A DNA stretch of 64,000 nucleotides from Sipunculus nudus (taxonomy: Eukaryota > Annelida > Sipuncula > Golfingiida > Sipunculidae), in contig CM049317.1 of NCBI GenBank assembly GCA_026874595.1, positions 72,129,618 through 72,193,617 on the forward strand, in the 5' to 3' direction. Every line of letters begins with the position of its first letter. The stretch's first letter is position 1. Below the pieces are notes generated by a model. The model ran no database searches, had not been told where the DNA came from, and was given only the letters and a program-made list of their open reading frames with translations. The translations under genes were made by a program, and so were the position numbers. Of the stretch, positions 23,870-36,572 are shown one piece after another.

Positions 23870-24599
23870 GTAAGTACCTTCTCAGTAATACATGATAAAA
23901 AAAAATTGTTGCCTAAGGCCAAAAAAAAGTATGGTTCTCAGGCACTTACTTTTCAGAAATCAGTGCGTGAGGGCAATTTTTCTTTTACATTTTTGGTGTG
24001 TTTTGATAAATGTCATATGATCAGGGAAAAGCATGATAATAACAGAATTGATTTGCTAAACAGGTAAAAGCATACACAAAACAAGGGAATCTGATCTGAT
24101 CAAAATTGTATTATTTTGTCTTCTTGAAGAAAAGGTCTGAGCAGCTGGAGCTCAAAATTGGTAAGTTTCTATTGAAAATCAAGATAAAAATAGTTGATAT
24201 GGGGGTCTAAAATTGACACCCATGGTGCCTAAGAACCATACCTTTTGTTTTTGGCTTAATAATAATCACTAGGTCGGTATATTGTGAGGGGCCTTAGAAT
24301 TGGTTTGATAATCAGTTCTTATGTATCTTCAATTCAGTTCTCAGTTCAGTTATTTTTCTTTGTAGTAAAATTAGATCTCCTTTTAATTAAAAGCAAACAT
24401 TTTACAACCATGGATGTTAGTTGATTTTAGCAAGTAAAGAAACAAATTAGTTCTCCCTCAGTTTATCACCACCATTTTGTCTATGCCAGTGGAACAGTTT
24501 AAGGTGAGTGTTGAAACTAGATCTAGGGCACATGATTATTCTGCACACTCTGTCAAATTTAAATGCTCACATTAGCCTTCAGGGCAGTATAAACAAAAA

Positions 24600-25892
24600 T
24601 ATACTAATCAAAATGAATTGATTCAGAGGTTAAGAATCAATTACTAGTTGACAGAGGGGTGGCAATTCCATTAATTGAATAATCACTCCTATTAGTATTT
24701 ATCACTCTGTCACTGTTGTGGCCTGTCTGTTCATACCCCCAAATTTATTATTTATATCAGTTTCGATTGATTTATGTAATTTAAATTTGATTGCACCTGG
24801 TGGCAGTTTATTTCCTCTTGTGTGCAGGAGTGAGCTAATGGTTTTAGAACAGTATATTGTCAGAAACTGTATTCTTTTAAAGAGAATGAAAACACTATGC
24901 ATCATGTGTATTTAACATAGTTAACATACTGTGGTTGCATTGTTATATGTGGTGGCCTCATTTTCGCCATATTCACGGTCGCTCTGTGACGGCAAAATTG
25001 AAACCAGGCAGTTTAGAATGCTTACCAGGCCATGAGCATATATTTCAGAAAGTGCCGATAGGTTGCGACAGTTATGATAATCATAAATGCAACATAAAGA
25101 AAGATGATCCCACCTGCCACAATGTTAACTGGGACATTTTCAGAATCTGCTTTGTTAAATTAGGAATTAATGTCCGCTTTATCTATGTTTGTACTTGTAT
25201 ACAAATAATTTTTTAATAGTCACAATACTCTTGACGTATTGGTTGAATTCCCTGCAATGTCGCTTGGAATTAAGTTGATTGACCTGATCGTTTGCTGCTA
25301 ACCAGATCCGTGAACACTCGTCTAGTGTAAATTCTGGCAGTGCTTCAGTCCTGTTTCTCTTCTTCAGCCTCGTAGTGATGTCCCTCAAACCTGACGTATT
25401 TACTTTTAAGTGATTCAGGGAGAATTACGGGGCCCATTTATAATAGTATCGTTTGGCTTAGATGCTAAAACCGTGACCCTTTGATCCGTGAGCAAAGGGG
25501 GTAACCTCCAGCAGTATGTGCGTCCTTTGTTGTTTTAGCAGGTGATGACAACTCATCTTATAATTTAACAGGAGTAAGATATTCTTATAAAGACAGTTCC
25601 CTCAACAAACTTATAACACGGTTATGTAGTGACTGATTAATTTCTCTCATCTTTACTGACATGTGAGTTGTTTGATTGAGCCTTGGCCATGAACTAATAA
25701 CAGCGAGCGGGGTCAATGCTTCCTGCATACATCGGCTAAGCCGTCCGTGTCTGTTCAACATACAATTTCCAGGCACAGAAATAGTAGGCCTAGATGTTAG
25801 TGAAATCAGCAGTTTATGAAATAACTTGGTCACTACACTGTATAGTTTCAAATCTAATTAATAAAATATACTACTTCACTTATGATAGAGCA
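24600..25892 (+). repeat. Tandem duplication, unit 1 (about 1.29 kb)
   Basis: Matches 25908-27200 at a constant offset of 1308 bp with about seven substitutions seen by eye and no indel, so roughly 99.5% identical. The content is unrecognised: short ORFs on both strands (for example a minus-strand frame near 25180-25388 rich in charged residues) show no family I know. CpG content is higher than the flanking intron. Confidence 0.95.
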
Positions 25893-25907
25893 TGATTAGG
25901 GAATAAA

Positions 25908-27200
25908 TATAATAATCAAAATGAATTGATTCAGAGGTTAAGAATCAATTACTAGTTGACAGAGGGGTGGCAATTCCATTAATTGAATAATCACTCCTAT
26001 TAGTATTTATTACTCTGTCACTGTCGTGGCCTGTCTGTTCATACCCCCAAATTTATTATTTATATCAGTTTCGATTGATTTATGTAATTTAAATTTGATT
26101 GCACCTGGTGGCAGTTTATTTCCTCTTGTGTGCAGGAGTGAGCTAATGGTTTTAGAACAGTATATTGTCAGAAACTGTATTCTTTTAAAGAGAATGAAAA
26201 CACTATGCATCATGTGTATTTAACATAGTTAACATACTGTGGTTGCCTTGTTATATGTGGTGGCCTCATTTTCGCCATATTCACGGTCGCTCTGTGACGG
26301 CAAAATTGAAACCAGGCAGTTTAGAATGCTTACCAGGCCATGAGCATATATTTCAGAAAGTGCTGATAGGTTGCGACAGTTATGATAATCATAAATGCAA
26401 CATAAAGAAAGATGATCCCACCTGCCACAATGTTAACTGGGACATTTTCAGAATCTGCTTTGTTAAATTAGGAATTAATGTCCGCTTTATCTATGTTTGT
26501 ACTTGTATACAAATAATTTTTTAATAGTCACAATACTCTTGACGTATTGGTTGAATTCCCTGCAATGTCGCTTGGAATTAAGTTGATTGACCTGATCGTT
26601 TGCTGCTAACCAGATCCGTGAACACTCGTCTAGTGTAAATTCTGGCAGTGCTTCAGTCCTGTTTCTCTTCTTCAGCCTCGTAGTGATGTCCCTCGAACCT
26701 GACGTATTTACTTTTAAGTGATTCAGGGAGAATTACGGGGCCCATTTATAATAGTATCGTTTGGCTTAGATGCTAAAACTGTGACCCTTTGATCCGTGAG
26801 CAAAGGGGGTAACCTCCGGCAGTATGTGCGTCCTTTGTTGTTTTAGCAGGTGATGACAACTCATCTTATAATTTAACAGGAGTAAGATATTCTTATAAAG
26901 ACAGTTCCCTCAACAAACTTATAACACGGTTATGTAGTGACTGATTAATTTCTCTCATCTTTACTGACATGTGAGTTGTTTGATTGAGCCTTGGCCATGA
27001 ACTAATAACAGCGAGCGGGGTCAATGCTTCCTGCATACATCGGCTAAGCCGTCCGTGTCTGTTCAACATACAATTTCCAGGCACAGAAATAGTAGGCCTA
27101 GATGTTAGTGAAATCAGCAGTTTATGAAATAACTTGGTCACTACACTGTATAGTTTCAAATCTAATTAATAAAATATACTACTTCACTTATGATAGAGCA
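25908..27200 (+). repeat. Tandem duplication, unit 2 (about 1.29 kb)
   Basis: Second copy, separated from the first by a junction of about 15 bp. Differences from unit 1 include GTTGCCTTG for GTTGCATTG, GTGCTGAT for GTGCCGAT and CCTCCGGCAG for CCTCCAGCAG. After 27200 the two copies' flanks diverge at once. Confidence 0.95.
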
Positions 27201-27722
27201 CGAAAAAGGAACTCTGTGAAAATTTTAAAAATAAAAAAATCGCAAAAATTCAGCCATCCTTATATATAAAGGCGGCCGCAGTATTTAAAATGCACCATAG
27301 GTATCACAAGCACTATGACATAGGCAGGTGACAAGAATTATTGCAGTCATTTGTCACACAAAGAAAGATGTCCCTCATCATCCTAATCATAATATAAGAC
27401 ACCTTAATAACTGTGTCACCGTATGATAAAAAGACTACCTACACTTGACTCACTTCCATTCACTGATGTCTCCCATTTATCATAAGATAAAAAAAATCCA
27501 GAGTGTTGATTAACTAATATGATCAACTCACATTAGGTGTGTGTGAGCCGGTGAATGCAAGGTCAGGATAGTTCAGTGATGTATGAAATCACCTGTCAAC
27601 AGATAAAACACAAGAGCATATAGTATATAAAGCTCATATTACATGATGATTATAGCCTCCGTGGTAACATTTATAAAACTAATGTAACAATATCTTTTCC
27701 ATAATAAAAACCTACTCTATAT

Positions 27723-28782
27723 TTGTATCCGCCAAAACGAAGTTGACCGGGTTCCGCCGCTGCGGCGTTCGTTTCCGGAGAACTCCTCTGAGACTACTGG
27801 ACAGATTTTTCTGAAACTTACACCAATTATCGGGTCACATGTGAACTGGTGCCTAACCAATTGGCCTTGACCTCTGACCTTTCCTCTCTGCCCAGCGTCC
27901 ATTTGTGCGTCTGTTTCCACACATAAACCCACATATCTTGGCAACCGTTTGACCAATCAGGAAAAAAATTTTGTACAAATGTAGCCCTTGGATAGCTTTA
28001 TAACATACACAAAAAATGGTGGCGCCACCTGCAGCCATTTTTGCACAGCGTCCATCTGTTTGTCTGCCTTGGGTTGAAATCACTCATATTGCTGCAGACA
28101 TTAATGCTTATATCTCCGGACTTGTTTGACCAATCAGGAAAAAATTTTTACACGAATGTTGCCCTTGGATAGCTTTATAACATACACAAAAATGGTGGCG
28201 GCACCTGCAGCCTTTTATGCACAGCGTCCATCTGTTTGTCTTCCTTGGGTTAAAATCACTCATATCTCTGCAGTGGTTTGACCAAATTACCTGTAATTCG
28301 GCATGGGTATACATCCTGGATAACTTTCTTGATTTAACAACAGGTGGCACCAGCTTCATTCATGTTCATGCTGCAGACATTAATGCTTATATCTCCGGAC
28401 TCATTTGACCAATCAGGAACAAAATTTTACACAAATGTAGCCCTTTGATAGCTTTATAACATACACAAAAATAGTGGCGCCACCTGCAGCCATTTTTGCA
28501 CAGGGTCAATCTGTTTGTCTGCTGTGGGATAAAATCACTCATATCTCAGTAGTGGTTTGACTTTTCCACCTGAAATTTTGCATGTGTATTCATCTTGGAT
28601 AATTTCTCATTCAAATAACAGGTGGCGCCACCTACAATCATGTTTACGTGGCAGACATCCATTCTAATATGTAACACATGTAACTCTATTTCCCCTTGCC
28701 ACTCAATCCATGCCTCGCTTCACCCGTCCTACTCTGATTTTGGCAGATACACGTAGTCGCTTGTCGACTACCCGTATTCTAG
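27723..28782 (+). mobile_element. Helentron-like non-autonomous element A, copy 2
   Basis: The 5' GTATCCGCCAAAA is a near-perfect inverted match to the subterminal TTTTGGCAGATAC. The 3' end is identical to copy 1 through the hairpin GTAGTCG..CGACTAC and CTAG. The internal array of GGTGGCGCCACC-centred units (28019, 28475 and 28620, with degenerate ones at 28195 and 28344) and the TATCTCCGG/TGGTTTGACC phrases are shared. It is shorter than copy 1, with fewer units. Confidence 0.7.
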
Positions 28783-29370
28783 TTCATGGTATCTTTTCAT
28801 AAACCTATTTTAGTCCCATGCTATCTCTCATAAACCTGCTGTGGTCTGATCCATGACAACAAGTCTGTTTCATGGTATCTCTACATATAAAGGTGTTGAC
28901 TTTATCAGAATTATTTCATTGTAAAGGAGTATGAAATTTATGACAGTATACAGACTTATAATACATCTCAACTGATATATAGGCCTACCATTAGGCTAAC
29001 AATATAAACATGTTATGGTTCTATAGCCTACATATATCTAATAAAAACAGACTTTTGGGTTTCACCAAATATATGAAAGCATGCATTTCCTCATTAAAAA
29101 CCCTAAGTTATAAGTAATATGTGATAAATTTGTAATTGTTCAAGACACTTCAATATTGATCATTAGATTGTTTACAACTACTGACCAATCACTGATTATT
29201 ATCTGTCATCAGCTGACCACTAACAGCAGGTGTAAAATGATTGAGTTGTCATTCATTTTATGGCATTGCTATTTGTTCTATGGTTATAAAGCATTGCGTT
29301 TCTGAAACAAGATATCTCTTTAATAATGCTGTATCACACAGCTCAAAATCAAACACACAAAAGTACACTG

Positions 29371-29866
29371 TGGAAGTGGTTTTGTTAGCAGGGTTTTAAT
29401 TTTTGCGCTTTTAGCGGGAGCTAGATTTGTGCTTAATAAAGAACACATTATTTCATTCAACCTGGGCAACTTTAAACCCCTCCCTCCCTTCACATATAGC
29501 GGGCTGCTTGCACTAAATAATCATAGTTGTTGTTGTTCAGCAATTCTACAATTTACTCAGATGTCAAACAACTCGGCTTGAGGCAGTACCGGTGCATCAT
29601 CAAACGTGGTTAGACCTGGTTTATTACGTATTGTTTACACCATGTGTTCACAGTACTCACCTGTACCATATACACAGTCAACCAGAGCTTGTTTGGGGGA
29701 GGTAGATTGCAATACAAACATATCTTTTATATAATTGTTTAGATATTGTAATTTGATTCAAAATGAATCACCTAAACATGCTGAATTGCACGAAGATTTG
29801 AACTTTGCTAATGTTGTAAAATGAAAAAAGTGCGAAAATTCAGACACGCCAAATAAACCACTTCCA
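29371..29866. mobile_element. TIR element of about 496 bp
   Basis: The left end TGGAAGTGGTTTTGTTAGC continuing to TTTTTGCGC is matched by the inverted right end GTGCGAAAATT...AAACCACTTCCA. It forms an imperfect inverted repeat of about 35 bp, best over the outer 11 bp. No coding capacity; family not assigned. Confidence 0.65.
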
Positions 29867-30119
29867 GAGTAACTGTGCCTGGTTGGGGATTATGGGCATT
29901 GAAATTCAAACCCCACAATGCACTGAGGCTTCTGCATACACAGGTGGCTTCTAGGTATACATGTAGTAAAGAGGGTACTGTTGTCTGTTCAATTAAATTG
30001 GATAAGAATTTGTTTCAAGGCAAAATATATAAACATATTTTTGTGGCAAGTACTTCACAGAAATAAAGTATTATTTTGTAAGCATCCCAGTGTCTAACTG
30101 GAAGAGGTTTGTTTTAAGT

Positions 30120-30210
30120 ATTATCACATGATTTGCTGTGTATTATCACATGATATGCCATTTATGATCACATTACTTGTTGTATATGGTCACATGACTT
30201 GCTATATTGC
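30120..30210 (+). repeat. Minisatellite, left part (TATCACATGATTTGC-type units)
   Basis: About four degenerate units of 25-30 bp with a core of GATCACATGACTTGC type. The array resumes at 30555 after the LINE tail. Confidence 0.7.
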
Positions 30211-30554
30211 CGCACAGCAAGATACAGGAAAAGTTTCATACCCACTAGTATTAGATTGTTAAATGGTACAGAAAGCACTGTTATGTAAGTGATATAGGAA
30301 ATGTATATATTTTATGTAGTATAGATCAGCTCACTCTTGCTTATGTATAATACCTGTAAAGTGCTATAATGCCTGTGATATAATTAATATAATTGTCTGT
30401 GATGTGCTATAATTGTCTATTACGTGCTATAATGTCTGTACTTGATCCATGTACAATACCTGTAGGTGTCTTTATAATTATATGTGCTGCAAATGCTTTC
30501 AAACTGAATTTCATGCCTTGCATGATGAATAAAGGCTTATCTTATCTTATCTTA
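30211..30554 (+). mobile_element. 5'-truncated non-LTR retrotransposon (LINE) tail
   Basis: Starts inside a coding frame reading RYRKSFIPTSIRLLNG followed by TESTVM and a TAA stop at 30286-30288, a pattern typical of the extreme C-terminus of LINE ORF2 proteins. A 3' UTR of about 260 bp follows, then AATAAA and three CTTAT units (30536-30554), a typical simple-repeat LINE tail. Almost the whole element is missing, so it is dead. The clade is not determined. Confidence 0.7.
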
Positions 30555-30620
30555 TATATGATCACATGACTTCCCATGTATGGATCACATGACTGGTCTT
30601 CTGTGATCACATGATGTGTG
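30555..30620 (+). repeat. Minisatellite, right part
   Basis: Further units with GATCACATGACTTCC, GGATCACATGACTGG and GATCACATGATGTG, continuing the array interrupted by the LINE tail. Confidence 0.7.
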
Positions 30621-32504
30621 TTGCTTCTGTATGATGTTATGTATTCTGTATTGGTTTCACAGATTATTATAATTCAGCTGAAATTTTGGTTAATTGTTAT
30701 AATCACCATCATGCTTCATTTATCCTGCCAACCATTTGCACTCATTAATTCAGCGCCAGGAAAAATTAATACTGACAGTATTTGAGAAAAAGCTAAGTTT
30801 TTGTGTTTGAAATACTGCCTCTGATCCGTCATTAACCATGTTCTTGAACAAAACAAAGTTTATTAACGAAAACCCTACTGATTACGGTAGACATTCCACC
30901 AGTTACAGTAATTACAGTCGCCGAATTCACAGATTCTGCTGGCACAATGGCTAAAATCTGTCTGTGAGCATTAATTTTCTCTGTGATATTAATGTCAGAA
31001 GCTGGGATAGGTAATTAGTCTCCTTCATTGAGGGAGCAGTTTAATTAAAAACAATGCAAAATTGTGATAATTAAAGCCATAACAGTCCAATACATGAAAT
31101 TAAAGCACTGCTTTACAAGTTTAAAATGAATTCAGTTTTAATCAGCATATATTGTAACTAGAGCCTGGACTAATTCTTATTGGATAATAAGGCTACAAAG
31201 TTTATATTTTTCTGTCTGTATTTAATTAAGAGAATGAACACTGATCATAGTTAGAAACAGTTGAAGATTTTATATGACCAAGTGAGCTTGTCAAAACAGT
31301 TCACAAGCTTGTCAGGGAAATTGCTAGGTCCACATACTTGTGGTGATATCATTATGTCTTTGCTTATACTATAAAAAAAACCTGACAGATTAATGCTATA
31401 AATTGTATCTGATTAAGTAGAAAAAATATAGGTATGTAAAATTCTTTGCATTCCTAGAACCCCAGGAATTTGAACATTGCTTTTTTGGGCTCTTTGAATA
31501 GAAGATCAAACCATCTGTTCATGGATTCAGCATATTTGACCTTTAACCTTTAAATACCACCAAGTGCACAGGGGAGGGGTACAGTGTCTCCTGAATGTGA
31601 TGGGTATAATTGTTTGTGACTGTTGGTTAATATTACATGTATACTTCTTATGATGTTCTGGAAAGCTTACAGCCAAAGCTTTCTCTGTACAAAATCTGGG
31701 TCAGTGTTAGACTAATGCCACTTGTTGAGTTAATAATTTAAGCAACCCCCCCCCCCTGGTGAGAAATTGGAGACTTACAGGGGTTATATGAGTTATGAGG
31801 TTCTTGTTAAATACTTTAAGCAATCACCCTTTCCAACACCTGCTGGCTTTGTATTTATTAGCAAAGCAAGCACTTGCAGGTGGAACCAATGATAGAAGTT
31901 GTAATTCTTTTACATATATTGACTTCTGTGAAACATTTTTAAGGAATTTGGATAAAACCCATTTGCAGAATAATCTTAAGAAAGCCACAAATCTACGGAC
32001 CTCAACCACTATAGTAATTTTTATAAAGATACATTATAATTTGTGTGTATTTAAATGGGTAAAATTTTCAAATGTTGAAATATCTGGTATGAACGGGCCT
32101 TCTGTATCCTGAGAGACGACCTTTCTTGTTGCTCTTTAATTTTTTGTATATATGTTTCCCAGGAAAACATTTGCATTAGCCTAACAGCTAATCCAGTTAA
32201 ATAAATATGAATAAATATGTTTAAACCAATAATGGACCACCAACTCTGTACTGCACTTTTAGTTCATTGAAATGTATTAAAAAACTGCATGGAATTAAAT
32301 TCTCTTTGTCCTGTTTTAAATAATACTTTCAGCCAGCTATTCATCAGCCTTTTATGTTTAAGTTATTAGTTTGTGGCTCAAACTGCGTACAAATAAATGA
32401 ACTGAAAGTAGTTACTGTGACGGAAAATTCTTATCACATCTCTATGATGGATGAATGAATGTTTGTTGTCTACAAGCTGTTTATATTCACGGTACATCCT
32501 CCAA

Positions 32505-32795
32505 ATTAGACAAACAGAAAATGAATTGTATCCTCAGGTTGTTGGCTGTATATGTGCAGAACTGAAAGGTCACTAGGTACAAAACACCATTTGCAAAACT
32601 CTGATCAATCTGATTTGTCACCAGGTGTCCATGTTGAACGTGGTTGGATTATTTTGGTGGCCCCCCTAATGTTATAAACAGAGGGATGTAACAGAAAATT
32701 AAAAACCTCTATGCATTTTCTGGTTTACTTTATGTTAAAGGTTAAAGGGATTATCTTTAGTAAATAGATGTGAGATACCAGAATAGGCCCAATTA
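32505..32795. mobile_element. TTAA MITE remnant
   Basis: Interior motifs GGTTGTTGGCTGTATATG, GAAAGGTCACT, ACACCATTTGCAAAACTCTG and TGGCCCCCCTAATGTTATAA match the 3075-3498 family. The right end decays to AATAGGCCCAATTAA; the left TIR is gone. Confidence 0.6.
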
Positions 32796-33844
32796 ATGAA
32801 CTTACCATAATGTATGTATTCCTCTAGAATATTTAGTATTCTCTCATAGGTTTGGGTTTACCCTCTGCATATGTTTATTAAAGCCATTTCAGATTTGCAT
32901 GAAAGAGTGTATATGCATAAGAGTATATATGATGGTGCTTCTGAGCTGTTAACTAAGAATATCTATTTATGATAGGTAAAAATATTCATCAACCCCGACA
33001 TTCCATGAATATAAAATCCAACTTAATATTTTTTTTAATTAATGGCACTAATCTGGAATCCATTTTATTTGTGCTGGTTTTGTAAATAAATATGTAGTTC
33101 AGGGATATCTCCTTGTAATAAAAGGACATCAGGGAACCCATTCAAGATAAAATAATATACACATTTCTAAAACCCTGGTTATGACTTCAGTCCTCCAAAA
33201 GACAGACTTTTTTATAACAAATAATTCATGTAACATTATATGTACTCATTGTTTGTGCCTAATTGAACTTTTCATTACCCTGTCATTATATCGTACCATG
33301 CTGTGACATGTGAGGTCACATGACCCAATTAATCAATAAAAATTGTTTATATATGTGTTTATGACTTTATGTAATGTAGAATTATATCCTTTTTATATAT
33401 AGGTTTAACCATATGGATAAAAAATGTAAACTGTACTTTGGTTATTCTGCTTAAATAAGGATTATATGGTATATGTATTTAGGAAAACTGTCATTGTTCT
33501 TTACCCCGTGAAAGAAATGTCATTTAACACCTCTGTCTATACTGACCTATGAGCTTTGATCCATAATTTGTGTATGGAATGTTGCACGAACATAATGAAA
33601 GTTTGCTAATATAACTGATAACCAATGGTCATGATTCTGTCGAATTTATGTGCTCTTAACCAGTTAACATGTACATATAAGCAACTCCAGTCACTTGAAT
33701 AAACGCTGTCATGGTTATCATTGATATTCTCATTTGGTAGAGGTCAGTAGAGGCCTAAAGCTTGGCCATTATGACCACCAAAAAGTTTGTGTTAGCATTA
33801 CATCATGCAGGTTAAGAACTTAAGCTTCACCGGCAGTCAGTCAA

Positions 33845-33893
33845 CCCCCCCCCCCCCCCCCCCCCGCCCGCTCCCCCCCCCCCATCACATGAA
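33845..33893 (+). repeat. Interrupted poly-C tract (about 49 nt)
   Basis: Long C run with two short interruptions. It produces a spurious proline-rich reading frame. Confidence 0.95.
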
Positions 33894-34439
33894 GTACTCT
33901 GATATAATAATGGTATTTCTGCCTCATAGCCATTCTGATTGGCTAGTTATGGTATACCATATGCAGGGGCAGTGTCAGGTGCATTATTTAAGCTTTTGAA
34001 GGTATACATGCAGTGGCTTTGCAGTGAACAGTTGTAGATTTACATGGTTTGGAAAGAAGTCCTTTGAGAGATAAAATTTGTTTTCCTCCTATTGACCAGT
34101 AGATGGCTTCTGATATAAGTTAAATTACACTGTATATGCACCATATTGTGAGCTATGTATCACAAAACAATTTATAATTTGTATGGTGAGATAGCAATTC
34201 TACACAGCCATAATTATTCTAACCAGGTATTATGTTGCCTTGCACTACAAAAAAATGCAAGTTCTCACAACAACGAAGTGAAACATTGTTGTGTTTTGTT
34301 TATAAATCAGAAATGCCAAAGTTAATCCTCATTGTGTCAAATTTTCCTAAATGGATTACATCCTTTTGCTAGTCTTTAATCACTTGGTTACGTCAAATAA
34401 ATTGCAAAAAAAAATTACGATGCCAATATATGCTAATCA

Positions 34440-34445
<6 letters not shown>

Positions 34446-34471
<26 letters not shown>

Positions 34472-34472
34472 A
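34446..34472 (+). repeat. (TA)n microsatellite
   Basis: Pure TA dinucleotide run in AT-rich intron. Confidence 0.9.
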
Positions 34473-35975
34473 GTATTTTTTAAGGTATTATCGTTTTTGA
34501 CTTTCCATTTCATTTTATTTTTAGCGTATATATATATTGTTCTGGCCTATTATAAAGCTGGTGGTTGAGTGACCATCAGAGTTTGTTAAGCATCAGCAAT
34601 GTTTCCTTGTATCATTGTGGTGGTGTTTTCTCAAAGCTTGCAAGGTTAAAGGATATGATGGTAAACTGTCAGACATGTTGATTCAATTAAAAATGTACAA
34701 CTTGTGTTGTACCATCAATTCAGTATAACCAGAACTGTCAGCTGGTAATAATTACAAGGCTGATAAGCTGTGAGTTACTCACTATCCTCTCAGGTCAAAG
34801 GTCAATGGAGTAAATCTCTTATTAGCCTGTTGGCACGATGAAAAAATCATGATAATATAAGTGCACATACTGTCATATGCATATTGTGTTTAAAACTACA
34901 TATATATGTGAGGATTTATCTCAAAATGATTTTGGATAATTGCCATTTATATATTTTTCATTGTGTATGCCTCTAAAAGGAGATCATAATTATGCATATG
35001 ACACTAGTACACATATATTCCAATTATTATATTTGCCTTATATACAATATCATAGTAACTTCCATCCCAGCTGCTTTATATGTTCAAAATAATTATTTCC
35101 ATAGAGCTAAATGTTTTGATCTCCAGCTTTTGGCTATCTATAGTGTTGCATGTACCACAGCTATAAATAATACTTAATCAGTTAATGAGTTCCTGTTGTA
35201 ATCCAACCCTTTGAGAAAGTTTATTTGACAAATAAAGATCCAGCCTCTAATTTCATCAGAATCTTATCTGAAGACAACTCAAGTTAAAAAAACCACCCCA
35301 TTATCATGACAAGTATTCATGGTCCTGGCAAACATAAATGTGTAACATGACTGCCCTGGCACATAAATAGTACTCTCCCCCCCCCCCCCACATATCTACC
35401 TCTCCTTTACATGGCCTTTGTGGCATTTGAGGCCATGCAGAAATCCCTGCCATCCTGCTTAGTCCTTTGCAATTCCCTATATCTCCTGCTCAAGGTGGTT
35501 CCAGACACATGTTTTGTAAGAGGAGTTTACATTATTTATATAAATTTGTATCGGGTTAAGTATTTCATTTCTTTCCGGATGGTAAGAGGTCAAGGTCAGT
35601 TGTCAAGGTTCAGGGTCCTTAGTAATATATTTTCAGTCATGACTACAGTAACTTTTCTGATTATTTATCCAAAGTTTAATGTTTATGCTACCAAAATTCA
35701 AGTTCTGAGAGTGTAATCTTTGTGATTATGAGTCATAGGTAAAAGAGGCATAGGTCAGGGATAGAGGGGAAAAGAACACAGGTCATCAAAAGTTGTATCT
35801 ATTCAAGTACTCTTTATTTTAATAGCCTACATGCCAGTGGCAAACACAAAGCTTTACTTCTTGTTTTTTAGATGAAATTGAGGTGCAAATTTACATACAA
35901 AACAATGAAAAATCTAAGTCTTGACTTAACTTTTTGTGGATCATTTAAACTTAATCATGTTTGATTTCATTCCAG

Positions 35976-36030
35976 CATGCAGCAACTCGACTACAGAAAG
36001 AACTTAAAAACTACATCAACTGTGTCAAAG
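35976..36030 (+). CDS. Amph: Amphiphysin exon 3 (residues 57-75)
   Basis: 55 bp exon between tccag| and AAAG|gtgagt; ends in phase 1. Encodes HAATRLQKELKNYINCVK, aligning without gaps to the BIN1 stretch GTRLQKDLRTYLASVK in BAR helix 1. One of the shortest exons, recognised by this conserved block. Confidence 0.93.
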
Positions 36031-36541
36031 GTGAGTCAGTAATTATACAGTAACACTTATGTACAGTAATGCAGGATTTGAGTCCAGACTCATGTCCACT
36101 TATTTAGTGACTCAGACTTGCTTTGGAGGGTCCTAGGCTCAGACATATACTCAAGTCAGATAGAAAAAAGCTCTGCCATGGACGATAAAGAAGCCTATAC
36201 ATGTTTGAAGTATTAACAGAACATTTTAAAAATGACTATATATATGCCAGCAATGAGCTCCAGTTTCACTTGGACTTGAGTTGCCTGGACTCTTGACTTG
36301 CACTTGGACTGATGGTGTGGACCTGACTACCTACATTTCTGATCATGAATCATGGACTTATTATAAGTAAGACTCCTTCTGTACAATAGTTACCACCACT
36401 GCAGGGTTCATTCAGTCACTGGAACATACTATCTTGTGTGCATGTCCTGAGTTACAGATCCAGTAAAAAATCAATGGACGTAATAGCTGGTGTGTTAAAC
36501 CTTACATATGTAAGGCTAACTCTGTGGCCTTGGGGGATAGA

Positions 36542-36564
36542 GGGGGGGGGGGGGGGGGGGGGGG
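36542..36564 (+). repeat. Poly-G tract (23 nt)
   Basis: Uninterrupted G run immediately left of the foldback element at 36573. Confidence 0.95.
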
Positions 36565-36572
36565 TTGCAGTT

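Larger units (their letters stand above)
23870..35975 (+). other. Amphiphysin intron 2 (12.1 kb)
   Basis: Contains the 1.3-kb tandem duplication, a Helentron-like element, a TIR element, a LINE tail and a MITE remnant, listed separately. Around 24275-24380, and again at 6125-6200, there is a weak repeat with a GTGAGGG..TTAGAATTG motif. From about 27200-27720, 28790-29370, 30620-32500 and 32800-35970 I see only AT-rich sequence, homopolymer tracts and (TA)n. Confidence 0.9.

Noticed and set aside
31795-32112. 105-codon plus-strand open frame in intron 2
   Set aside because: Composition and lack of any domain fit a chance frame in AT-rich DNA; it crosses no splice-like structure and has no similarity I recognise.
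33805-33999. Proline-rich peptide frame
   Set aside because: Arises from the poly-C tract.
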